NCBI GenBank assembly: GCA_029269725.1
Contig: JARJHS010000002.1
Span: forward strand, 496,001 to 560,000
DNA length: 64,000 nucleotides
Source of the DNA: Pollutibacter soli
GTDB lineage: Bacteria > Bacteroidota > Bacteroidia > Chitinophagales > Chitinophagaceae
Direction of reading: 5' to 3'
Shown here: positions 24,243 to 32,500 of the stretch, one piece after another
Position numbering within the stretch: position 1 is the stretch's first letter
Layout: each line of letters opens with the position of its first letter
The notes under the pieces: generated by a model
Told to the model about the DNA's origin: nothing
What the model saw: only the letters and a program-made list of their open reading frames with translations
The model's database searches: none
Translations under genes and position numbers: made by a program

Positions 24243-25064
24243 ATGAATGATCCCTCAACTGAATCGGCACCATCTGAACAGCCCGTGAACCGAATTGTTC
24301 ATTATGACCAGTTTTTTGGTCCCTTGTATTTTGAGCCTTATGCGATAGAAGTTGCAAACCGTATAGATGTTGCCGGAGATTCTGTTGTGCTGGAGATCGC
24401 AGCGGGTACAGGTATCGTTACACTCTGTATACTGAAAAATATACCGGCTTCAGCGAAGTTTATAGCATCAGATATTGACGAAGAAATGCTCGCTGAAGCA
24501 AAGAAAAAATTGAAACATTTTAAAGTTGAATGGCAGATTATCGATGCACAACAACTCCCATTTAGTGATGAGAGTATCGACCTGATTATTTGTTGCTTCG
24601 GATATATGTTTGTTCAGGACAAGTGTAAAGCGTTCACAGAAGCTTATCGTGTATTAAAACCAGGCGGTAAGTTGTTGTTTACGACCTGGGATAAACTTGA
24701 GAAAAACACAGCATCTCATACGGCGAGGAAACTGGCTGAAAATTATTTACATGAACCCATTTCCACAACATACGATCTTCCGGTTTCTATGCATGATGAA
24801 GTGGAGATAAAAGAACTTCTGAAAAAAACAGGGTTCTCAGGAATATCAATTGAAATAGCAGAAATGTATTCGGTTTGTGAAACCGCAAAGAAAGCAGCGT
24901 GTGGCCTGGTTGATGGCGGATTAATTTTTAGAGAAATCAGGCAACAACACCCCGAATCGATCGATGAGATAAAGGCTAAACTTGAGAATGAACTTTCCCA
25001 AAAATTTGGTGCGGCACCGATGAAAGCTTCGATGAGTGCGCTGATCAGCGAGGCCAGGAAGTAG
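24243..25064 (+). CDS. class I SAM-dependent methyltransferase (273 aa)
   Basis: A Methyltransf_11/25-type fold: motif I VLEIAAGTGIVTL (about residues 46-58), acidic residue after beta2 in SDIDEEML (about 76), the DAQQLPFSDESIDLIICCFG motif (about 100-120) and RVLKPGGKLLFTTWD (about 139-153). It would transfer a methyl group from S-adenosylmethionine to an unknown substrate in the cytoplasm. The upstream leader is plain, and the gene stands alone, 129 bases after DUF2911. Confidence 0.88.
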   Translation: MNDPSTESAPSEQPVNRIVHYDQFFGPLYFEPYAIEVANRIDVAGDSVVLEIAAGTGIVTLCILKNIPASAKFIASDIDEEMLAEAKKKLKHFKVEWQIIDAQQLPFSDESIDLIICCFGYMFVQDKCKAFTEAYRVLKPGGKLLFTTWDKLEKNTASHTARKLAENYLHEPISTTYDLPVSMHDEVEIKELLKKTGFSGISIEIAEMYSVCETAKKAACGLVDGGLIFREIRQQHPESIDEIKAKLENELSQKFGAAPMKASMSALISEARK

Positions 25065-25178
25065 TCGCATCGCTCATGATCTTTTCAGCAGATTTTTTCA
25101 GATGTAAAATAGCAAGGCTGACAGTTAGTTCAATCATCAGGATGAGTTGTGATAACTAGTGTACCTGCTTACAGGAAA

Positions 25179-25640
25179 TTATTTTTTATACCTGGACGGT
25201 TTAAAAAACGAATCCATAGGTGGATAGGAGATCTCGTGTTTCCAATTCGTAGCGAGGATTTCTTCTAAAAGCTGTTTCAAATCCTCGTAGAAAATCGGTT
25301 TTTCTAAATACAGATTTGCTCCTTGTCTGAAAAAATATTCTATTTCGTTTTTCTGTACAAAGGAAGTATATACGATGATGGGAAGAAAATCATAGCGCGA
25401 ATCTGCTCTTAGTTGTTTGATGCAGGTTCTGCCATCTTTACACGGCATGCCTATATCGAGGAACAAAATATCCGGGACTTCATTTTTGAGAAACTCCATC
25501 AACTTCTCGCCATCTTCTACACGGGACAGAATGGTTGCAACTGGAATATCATTTACAACAACTTTGAAAATTTCGTAGTCATCATTATCGTCATCAGCAA
25601 GCAAAAGATGGGTCGGCCTAGTGGAAGGTTGAAAATTCAT
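25179..25640 (-). CDS. single-domain response regulator (153 aa)
   Basis: Receiver domain with acidic residues in LLADDDNDDYEIF, phosphoacceptor Asp in ILFLDIGMPCKDG, switch Thr in IIVYTSF and conserved Lys in LYLEKPIFYEDL. No output domain follows; the end (SYPPMDSFFKPSRYKK) is a short polar tail. No kinase is adjacent, so this is an orphan receiver. It is of the Rcp1-like class also seen at 493-888, and it may act in a phosphorelay or by protein contact. Confidence 0.88.
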   Translation of the reverse strand: MNFQPSTRPTHLLLADDDNDDYEIFKVVVNDIPVATILSRVEDGEKLMEFLKNEVPDILFLDIGMPCKDGRTCIKQLRADSRYDFLPIIVYTSFVQKNEIEYFFRQGANLYLEKPIFYEDLKQLLEEILATNWKHEISYPPMDSFFKPSRYKK

Positions 25641-26171
25641 TAGTGTAATGTAACAACTTAATCGCGATAACCTACGTTAAAAGTGCGGTATTATCTCCCC
25701 AACTCCCGCGTTTTAACCTTATCAGGTGCTTTCTTTACTCTTCATCTTGCAGTTTAATACTTTAAGATAGTCCGGCTATCGATCGGACAGTCTTTTGATG
25801 AAATGAAATATTTAGAATTTTCATCGCAGTTATCGACAAGACTAACGGTATATAATAAACGAAATAACTGGTATTCCGAAGGCGTCGCTTGATTAGTAAG
25901 AAGCAGGTTTTGATAATGAAGAGTTTTACAGAGGGTGTGCCTCTTTGGAAGTGATCATTAATACTTCGCGGTTATAATATTCAGATAGAAAGTTTCAAAT
26001 CATACACACTGCATCCGATAGACTGCCTTCAGGGAACAATAGATCTGGTGGGGGCCCTGCACACCGAATGAAGTATTTTTAAAAATGCCGTCTGGCTGAT
26101 TTTATCAACGTTAGATCACAACAGCTTTCCAAAACTTTTTTTATATTAACATTTAAATATAAAAAGGCAAC
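25641..26171. other. intergenic region between divergent genes, no gene seen
   Basis: About 530 bp between the divergent response regulator and DoxX-like genes. No open frame of protein character, no strong hairpin with a T tract and none of the spacer repeat families were seen. It must hold both promoters, but no clear TAnnTTTG element was found. Confidence 0.45.
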
Positions 26172-26558
26172 ATGCAACCGAAAACCATCAACATTCTTTA
26201 CTGGGTATTTACTATTTTATTTGCAGCATTGATGATATTTTCATCTTATGGAAGCATACTTGTTAATGAAGATGCAAAAACACTGATACATGATCAGCTG
26301 GGGTATCCGGTTTATTTTATTCCATTTACGGGTTATGCGAAAATTATCGGATCGATCATCATTTTGATTCCAGGACTAAAAACTATAAAAGAGTGGGCCT
26401 ATGCCGGTTTGTTTTTCGACCTGATTGCCGTTGTATATTCGGGAATTGCATTGTCAGGAAAAGTTGACCCAATGATGATGTTCATGTTGATTTGGATTGT
26501 GCCGGGGATTTTGTCTTATTACTTCTGGAAGAAGAAAATGAATCTGGGAATTCAGTAA
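26172..26558 (+). CDS. DoxX-like membrane protein (128 aa)
   Basis: Four membrane helices: about residues 7-27, 47-67, 73-93 and 97-118. The first is typical of DoxX-like proteins (ILYWVFTILFAALMIFSSY), followed by the LGYPVYFIPFTGYAKIIGSI segment and EWAYAGLFFDL near 76-86. The DoxX/DoxD family covers subunits of quinol oxidases and many small proteins of unclear role. A very long inverted repeat starts nine bases after the stop codon and probably ends the transcript. Confidence 0.8.
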   Translation: MQPKTINILYWVFTILFAALMIFSSYGSILVNEDAKTLIHDQLGYPVYFIPFTGYAKIIGSIIILIPGLKTIKEWAYAGLFFDLIAVVYSGIALSGKVDPMMMFMLIWIVPGILSYYFWKKKMNLGIQ

Positions 26559-26566
26559 AAAATAGT

Positions 26567-26617
26567 CAGCGTAAATTAAAATGGCGTTCAGACAGAACGC
26601 CATTTTAATTTACGCTG
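26567..26617. terminator. very long inverted repeat (23-base perfect arms, 5-base loop)
   Basis: Left arm 26567-26589 (starts CAGCGTAAATTAAAATGG) and right arm 26595-26617 (ends CATTTTAATTTACGCTG) are exact reverse complements around AGACA. It follows the DoxX-like gene by nine bases. The stem has AT-rich tracts but no clean T run after it, so it is a terminator of unusual form or the trace of an inverted duplication. Confidence 0.65.
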
Positions 26618-26932
26618 GTTGAATGGACCGCTGGAGGAATTTTCTATCAGAAGGCACGATAGGATTTCCTGCCATTAATACAGCCATACTTTTTTGTGTA
26701 CTTATCTTGGAAAACTAAATTTCTATAACTTTCAAACAAAATTGCTATTTTTACTCCGCCTCACGGGTCTGCAAAGATTTTTCTATTTGTCTCATGTTTA
26801 TTTTTTGCGACCCCACAGTAGTTACAGGTCATTTCAGCTACAGATTTACTGTCCTTCGTTTTTAGTACATCGTTCATAGTTCGGAAAAGGTTTTCGTAAG
26901 CATCAATTCGTTCACACGTAAAAATGGTAACA

Positions 26933-27181
26933 ATGAAGCTTTCTGAATTTATCTTGCTTGATGAGGAACAAAAAAAAGGTAACCTGCTCCATGAAGGGGT
27001 ACTTGTTGGCAAAAGAACCTGGGAAGACTGCGTAGTCTTTTTATTTCAGTTCCCCGACTATTATGTGGAATCCTATTGCAACATGCAAAACAAGTCCATA
27101 ACAGAATTCCGGGCGTTTACTCATATGGAACCTTTGTACCCTTACCTGGATGCCATTCCACTTGATGATTTGCTTAATTGA
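26933..27181 (+). CDS. small conserved-looking cytoplasmic protein (82 aa)
   Basis: It begins MKLSEFILLDEEQKK and reads as a compact alpha/beta protein (GVLVGKRTWEDCVVFLFQF, then YYVESYCNMQNKSITEFRAF, ending YLDAIPLDDLL). From memory, similar short proteins starting MKL..FILL.E..K are common in Chitinophagaceae and Sphingobacteriaceae, often in accessory regions, without a known function. An ATG at 26924 is in frame; 26933 is preferred as the better match to that pattern. The upstream 300 bp holds the long inverted repeat but no further gene. Confidence 0.55.
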   Translation: MKLSEFILLDEEQKKGNLLHEGVLVGKRTWEDCVVFLFQFPDYYVESYCNMQNKSITEFRAFTHMEPLYPYLDAIPLDDLLN

Positions 27182-27468
27182 GGTTTGGCGTTCCCGGGCG
27201 GCTTTAAAATAAAATGTTTTTCAAGCAGTTGCGATAACATCCGCAACGGGCGTTTCACATAACTGCTTACCAGCTGAACATTTAAAACGATTCCGATTTT
27301 TTCAGAAAATCCGAATAAGGTTAAGGTATTTATTACAGGTGTGTTAAAAACAAGCATTTGATTGATGATTGACAGACGGGTGATGAATGCTGAGAATCAT
27401 CTATTTTTCAGCAGTATTGGGAAGGCTTAGCCTGGAAAATTCAATGCCGCAAAGGTTTTAGGCTATTG

Positions 27469-27659
27469 TTATTTTTCCCATGCAATAGCTTCCTGTTCTG
27501 TGGCAAATTGTTCGCAATACACGATTGTAAAAGGAAGATAAGGGTTGACAGACCGGGTCATGCCTGAATTGTATTGACCCAATCATTTTTGGAGATCCTG
27601 ACCATGCCCTTTGCATAAAAATCCTGATTGAGAATTTTTAGTACGTAGGCAAAAACACA
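27469..27659 (-). pseudogene. relic of a GIY-YIG endonuclease-like gene
   Basis: The minus strand reads FAYVLKILNQDFYAKGMVRI, then SKNDWVNTIQA, then after a one-base frame change MTRSVNPYLPFTIVYCEQFA and TEQEAIAWEK before a stop. The order matches small URI/GIY-YIG proteins (VYVLxS...YYxGxTxDLxxRLxxHN, then TRSTKPYxPFxLxYxExFxTxxEAxxREK). The GIY/YIG catalytic signature is degraded and the C-terminus after EK is missing, so it is not functional. It lies directly beside tRNA-Arg, on the same strand, downstream of it. Confidence 0.65.
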
Positions 27660-27671
27660 GAAAAAATTTAG

Positions 27672-27743
27672 TAGTCCCGACAAGAATCGAACTTGTATCT
27701 AGAGTTTAGGAAACTCCTATTCTATCCATTGAACTACGGGACC
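27672..27743 (-). tRNA. tRNA-Arg (anticodon CCT)
   Basis: A 72-base cloverleaf on the minus strand. The acceptor stem GGTCCCG pairs with CGGGACT (first pair G-T), the anticodon stem GGAGT pairs with ACTCT around the loop TTCCTAA (anticodon CCT), and the T arm is ACAAG-TTCGATT-CTTGT. The D arm contains AGTTCAATGGATAG. The discriminator base is A, and CCA is not encoded. It reads AGG codons. Confidence 0.95.
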
Positions 27744-27781
27744 ATTATAAAGGCCGAAGGCCGAAATGCGAAGGCGAATCG

Positions 27782-27886
27782 AAAACCTTTAACCTTCAAC
27801 TTTCCCCTATTGCCTATTGCCTATTACCTATTACCTTTTGCCTATTACCTTTTGCCTATTACCTTTTGCCTATTTTACTTCAAACG
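27782..27886. repeat. spacer repeats of the TTGCCTATTACC family
   Basis: After tRNA-Arg the sequence is an irregular tandem of TTGCCTATTACC and TACCTTTTGCC units (27808-27876), preceded by AAGGCCGAAGGCCGAAATGC and AACCTTTAACCTTCAAC. The units resemble the promoter element TAnnTTTGCC. A related phrase (CGTACTTCGTACTTCGCGCC) precedes the real promoter of the next gene. Confidence 0.75.
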
Positions 27887-27962
27887 GGTTGCAAAAATAA
27901 GGGATTCCGGCAAAAAAGTGTCTTAGTTCAGCTTTCGGCGCTCGTACTTCGTACTTCGCGCC

Positions 27963-27970
27963 TATCTTTG
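27963..27970 (+). promoter_or_regulatory. -7 promoter element
   Basis: TATCTTTG, followed by CC, 18 bases before the ATG at 27989. It matches TAnnTTTG. It comes directly after the spacer repeats. Confidence 0.6.
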
Positions 27971-27988
27971 CCATCCAATTTTTTGACC

Positions 27989-28639
27989 ATGAAATGGCTT
28001 AATCTCTTTTTGAAATATCGGTTCTGGCTGGGTATTGTGTGTCTCCTTGGTGCAATCGCTATTAATCTGTCCAGCGGGTTCTGGCCTTCACTGGCTTTAT
28101 ATATTATCGCTGTTATTCTTTTGTTCACACATTTTTTCATCGGACCGCTCCGCCTGATCCAGGATCACCTGGAAAGCGGTGATTTCGAGGGTGCAGAAAA
28201 GGTGCTGTCAACCATCTGGTTCCCCAACCTGTTGTACAAACCTGTTCGTTCGGTGTATTACACACTTAAGGGGAACCTGGCGATGATGAAACAGGATTTT
28301 GATTCTGCTGAAAAACATATGAAGAAAAGCCTTTCCCTGGGCTCTGCGATGAAAGAAGCCGAAGGATCGAACAAACTTCAGCTGGGAATGATGGCGCTTC
28401 AGAAAGGCGATATGCGCCAGGGGGAAAGCATGATCCGCCAGGCCATCAAAGCCGGTATCCCGGATAAAGAAAGTCTGGCGCTCGCCTACCTGCAGATGTG
28501 CCAGATCATGATCCAGAAAAGAGAGTTCCGCGCTGCAAAAGATTTTTTCCGCAAAGCGAAAGCACAAAAACCTACCGCACAACAAGTCGTTGATCAGATC
28601 AAACAGATTGAGAAGTACATTTCCAGGATGCCTGGATAA
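27989..28639 (+). CDS. membrane-anchored TPR-like protein (216 aa)
   Basis: The chosen start gives MKWLNLFLKYRFWLG, with a hydrophobic hairpin in residues about 15-55 (FWLGIVCLLGAIAINLSSGF, then WPSLALYIIAVILLFTHFFI). After it comes a cytoplasmic helical region with tetratricopeptide-like repeats: GDFEGAEKVLSTIWFPN, QDFDSAEKHMKKSLSLGS, GDMRQGESMIRQAIKAGIP and REFRAAKDFFRKAKAQKPTA. The longer open frame back to 27866 is translated spacer repeat. The promoter at 27963-27970 supports this start. It is probably a scaffold protein; no specific role is known. A clean terminator follows. Confidence 0.8.
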   Translation: MKWLNLFLKYRFWLGIVCLLGAIAINLSSGFWPSLALYIIAVILLFTHFFIGPLRLIQDHLESGDFEGAEKVLSTIWFPNLLYKPVRSVYYTLKGNLAMMKQDFDSAEKHMKKSLSLGSAMKEAEGSNKLQLGMMALQKGDMRQGESMIRQAIKAGIPDKESLALAYLQMCQIMIQKREFRAAKDFFRKAKAQKPTAQQVVDQIKQIEKYISRMPG

Positions 28640-28726
28640 GTTATAGGTGATAAGTAGTAAGTTCTAAGTAAGGGCCTGAATCAATCAAGAGCGTACTTAA
28701 AACCTACAACTTAAAACTTAACACAT

Positions 28727-28755
28727 AAAAAAGCCCCGTGGTATTGGGGCTTTTT
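28727..28755 (+). terminator. rho-independent terminator
   Basis: AAAAAGCCCC and GGGGCTTTTT around GTGGTATT, 90 bases after the TPR-like gene. It is symmetrical and could act both ways. Between the gene and the hairpin lie TAAGTAGTAAGT-type spacer repeats (28641-28672). From 28756 to about 28990 nothing was seen. Confidence 0.9.
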
Positions 28756-28994
28756 AATTTCCGGACCCTGGTTAGGTAATTTGGGAAGTCCGAAAATCAT
28801 GCATTGCAATGCTTTACATTTTGCTGGTTAACAAGGCTGCCTTGTCAGAATGAATGCAAATTAAAATTATGAAATGTCACAACCAATACCCCAAACAGGG
28901 TAATTTTCAGGCGGGAATTAGAAGAGAGAAGTGCCTCGGTGAAGATCGTTGATTAATCACCGCGACGTTGATTATCAGGGGCTAACGTTAAGCG

Positions 28995-29045
28995 CCTGCC
29001 TGCCGGCTAAGGCAGGTTCAACGTTGAACGTTTAACATTGAACAA
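28995..29045. repeat. CCTGCC palindrome plus AACGTT spacer repeats inside a gene end
   Basis: CCTGCC-N10-GGCAGG (28995-29016) is followed by TTCAACGTTGAACGTTTAAC units. The stop codon of the SRPBCC gene is in the loop of the palindrome, and its last dozen codons are the repeats. Similar CCTGCC/GGCAGG hairpins occur at 44480-44503 and 53990-54015. Confidence 0.7.
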
Positions 29046-29489
29046 TTCTTCTCCTTTCCGAAAACGGTAACCAAAAATCTCCCTGAGTTTTTTTTGCACG
29101 ATTGGTGCTGCTATTGAACCCAGCATACCTAACGGAATTTTATAGTGTATCAGGTCGGTCATTTCAACGCCTGAATCCGTTTCACGGAAATGATGCTGAT
29201 GATGCCACAAACTAAAAGGACCGCGCACCTGCTGGTCAATAAAGTATTCCATTGGCCTGACCTGCGTAATTTCCGTCATCCAGAAAAAAGGAATACCAAA
29301 CAAGGGCCTCACATTATAAGTGATGATCTGGCCAGGATACATAGCTGAGCCGTAAATCTTGTTTGTGAAATTCAGATTAAGATATTCTGGTGTGAGTACT
29401 GCAAGGTTTGAAGGGCTGGCAAAAAAATTCCAGACTTCCTCCAGGGGAGCTGTAAAGTTTTGTACACGTTGAAATGAATGCACTGACAT
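29007..29489 (-). CDS. SRPBCC-fold protein (160 aa)
   Basis: A START/Bet v1-like protein: HSFQRVQNFTAPLEEVWNFF at the start (family pattern of a strand, then 'ppeeVW.f'), PGQIITYNVRPLFGIPFFWM in the middle, and VEMTDLIHYKIPLGMLG before the long C-terminal helix (APIVQKKLREIFGYRFRKGE). Such proteins bind a hydrophobic ligand, and many relatives in Bacteroidota are annotated as cell-division or cyclase-like proteins without proof. The natural end appears to be near KGEELF; the final FNVKRSTLNLP is encoded by AACGTT spacer repeats, and the stop is in a CCTGCC palindrome. The gene is divergent from the helicase. Confidence 0.8.
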   Translation of the reverse strand: MSVHSFQRVQNFTAPLEEVWNFFASPSNLAVLTPEYLNLNFTNKIYGSAMYPGQIITYNVRPLFGIPFFWMTEITQVRPMEYFIDQQVRGPFSLWHHQHHFRETDSGVEMTDLIHYKIPLGMLGSIAAPIVQKKLREIFGYRFRKGEELFNVKRSTLNLP

Positions 29490-29509
29490 TTCCGGATATT
29501 TGAAGTTGG

Positions 29510-29517
29510 CAAATCTA
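29510..29517 (-). promoter_or_regulatory. -7 promoter element (minus strand)
   Basis: TAGATTTG on the minus strand, 20 bases before the SRPBCC start, followed by CC as in several other promoters here. Confidence 0.55.
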
Positions 29518-29557
29518 TTGGCGATAAACAGGCACAGGAAACAAAAGTTCGATCATA

Positions 29558-32500
29558 ATGGCATTGTCAAAGGAAAAATTACGATCTAAGTTCCAGGAAG
29601 AATATCAGCGGTTGAATGAACAACAAAAACTGGCGGTGGATACGATCGAAGGGCCGGTGATGGTGATTGCAGGTCCGGGTACCGGGAAGACCCAGATTCT
29701 TGCGAGTCGGATTGGAAAAATCCTGTTGGAAACGGATACCTCACCCGAAAATATTCTTTGCCTTACCTATACAGATGCCGGTGTTGTTGCGATGCGTAAA
29801 AGACTACTTCAGTTCATCGGACCGGAAGCATACCAGGTTAATATTTATACTTTTCATGCTTTTTGTAATGATGTAATCCAGGAAAACCTTTCTCATTTTG
29901 AAAAGACCTCTTTGGATCCTGTATCCGAACTGGAAAAGATCGGGTTTCTGAAACAGCTGATCGATGATCTACCCAAAAATCATCCTTTAAAACGCTACCG
30001 TGGCGATGTTTACTATGAGATCACCAATCTCGCACCGTTGTTCAGTGTAATGAAAAAAGAAGGATGGACACCGGAATGGATCAATCAAAGGATCGATGCG
30101 TATATCAATGATCTTCCAAATAGAGATGAATTCATCTATAAAAGAAAATACAAAGACAATCTCCCGGGGGATCTGAAAAAGGACCAGATCGAAGCGGAAA
30201 AGGAGAAAATGGCAAAGCTCCGTGCAGCGGTTGAGCTTTCGCGTGAGTATGAAAAAATCATGAAGGCCAATAACCGCTATGATTTTGATGATATGATCAA
30301 CTGGGTCATAAAGGCATTTGTTGAAGACCCTGTTTTACTTAACAGGTACCAGGAACAATTTCTTTATATCCTGGTGGATGAATTCCAGGATACCAGCGGA
30401 ACACAGAATCGCTTAGTACAGCTACTGATCAATTATTGGGACAGACCAAACATTTTTGTAGTGGGCGATGACGATCAGAGCATATTTCGTTTCCAGGGCG
30501 CCAACGTTGAAAACATGCTGGATTTTGCCAACCAGTACAGTGATGATTTACTCCGCGTTGTGTTGACCAGCAACTACCGTTCTGTACAGCCGATTCTCAA
30601 TATTTCAGGATCATTGATTAACCGAAATGATGAACGCCTGGTAAAACGATTGCCTGGATTAAGCAAAGACCTCGTATCATCAAATACAAGAATCAATAAC
30701 CTCGATCATCAGCCAATCATCAGGGAATATAACACCCAGCGGGATGAAATGGCGGGAATTGTGCTGGAAGTACAACGACTGATTTCTGAAGGTGTGAAGC
30801 CTGGCCGGATCGCAATCATTTATAAGGAAAACAAGTATGGAGAATCGTTGATGGATGTTTTCAGTAAACTGGGACTACCGGCCTACACTAAACGATTCCT
30901 GAATATTCTTGAACTTCCACTTGCAAAAAAAATACTGACCCTTCTCCGCTATCTTGATGCAGAGCACGATCAACCATTCGGAGGCGAAGAATTACTTTTC
31001 GAACTTCTGCATTTTGACTGGTTCAATGTTCCTCCGGTAACCATAGCGGAGCTTACTTATGAAACCTATGAGAAAAAATCTGACAAAGTTAAAACCAGTT
31101 TGCGGCAGCAGTTGATCCAAAAAAGCCAACAGCCGGCAAAAGATTTATTTACTCCGGCGCTTCCTGAAAATATAAAAAATGTATCTGCTATTTTAGAAGA
31201 ACTCATCCAGGCAGTTCCTAATCTTACACTGCAGGGTTTGTTCGAATTGGTGATCAGAAAAGCAGGAGTACTGAATGTGATTATGCGAAGTCCGGATAAG
31301 CATGCCGGGTTCCAGATACTCACTTCGCTTTTCAATTTCATCAAAGAAGAAACCAGGCGCAAACCATCGATGAATCTGCACGAGCTGGTTTCTCTTTTTG
31401 ATCTTATGGAAAAAGAGGGGATAAGAATTCCTTTGGTGCAGGTGAATGGTAATGAAGATGGTATTCATTTATTGACTGCACATGGCTCGAAAGGCCTGGA
31501 GTTCAGCTATGTTTTTTTTGCGGGATGCAATGCAGGAATCTGGGAGAAAAAAAGAAAACCCGGAGGCGGATACAGTTTTCCGGATACCATTTTCAATTCT
31601 CTGCCGGCATCAAAAAATGAAGAAGAGTTGAGGCGGTTGTTTTACGTCGCACTCACGAGGGCGGAATTACATTTACTTATTTCTTACGCGAAATTCAAGG
31701 ATGATGGTAAAGAACAGGAGCCATCTAAATTTATTGTGGAAATCCTGGATGCGAACCCTCACCTGAAAGCAATAACTGTTGCCTTGGACAACGAAGTGAT
31801 GGATCAGTTTACCATGCTGGAGTTTACAGTAGCTGCTCCGGAGATTGAAAAAATGGAGAAGGTTTTTGTGGACAGAATGCTGGCGGGATTTAAGATGAAT
31901 GTAACAGCCTTAAATAATTACCTGCGCTGTCCACTGGAATTCTATTTTAAAAACCTGATCAGGATTCCGTCGCCAAAAAATGAAGCAACAGAATTTGGTT
32001 CCTCCGTTCATTATGCGTTGGAACAATTATTCAGAAAAAGAACGGATACCGGGCGATTTCCATCGTTACCGGAATTCATCAATGATTTCGACTGGTATAT
32101 GCACCGTCATCGGGAAAGTTTTACACGCGAGCAATTTGACCGACGATTGGAATATGGCCAGGAAGTTCTTACCAATTATTACGAAAAGTATATCGACAGT
32201 TTCAACACGATAGTGAGTATAGAGCGAAACATTAACAATGTGGTAATTAATGACGTTCCCATCAAAGGGAAAATTGATAAACTTGAGTTTGATGGTAAGG
32301 AAGTGAATGTGGTAGATTATAAAACTGGTGATCCTGATAAAGCTCAACCAAAATTAAAAGGCCCATCAGACAAAGAACCTAACGGTGGCGACTACTGGCG
32401 GCAGGCCGTATTTTACAAATTGTTGGTGGATAATGAGAAATCAAAAGACTGGCGGGTGGTGAGTACGGAGTTTGATTTTATCGAACCTGATAAGAAAAAG

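Noticed and set aside
26694-26879. 61-codon open frame on the plus strand
   Set aside because: Aromatic-rich translation of AT-rich spacer, no family resemblance, and it ends before the better small gene at 26933.
27142-27357. 71-codon open frame on the minus strand
   Set aside because: Overlaps the end of the 82-residue gene; parts such as YVKRPLRMLSQLLEKHFI look protein-like, but no family or start signal was found.
27806-27880. CRISPR-like look of the tandem spacer repeats
   Set aside because: Units are 10-13 bases and irregular, there are no unique spacers of constant length, and no cas genes are present.
28801-28812. 12-base palindrome GCATTGCAATGC
   Set aside because: Short and isolated in a gene-free stretch, no second copy noticed.
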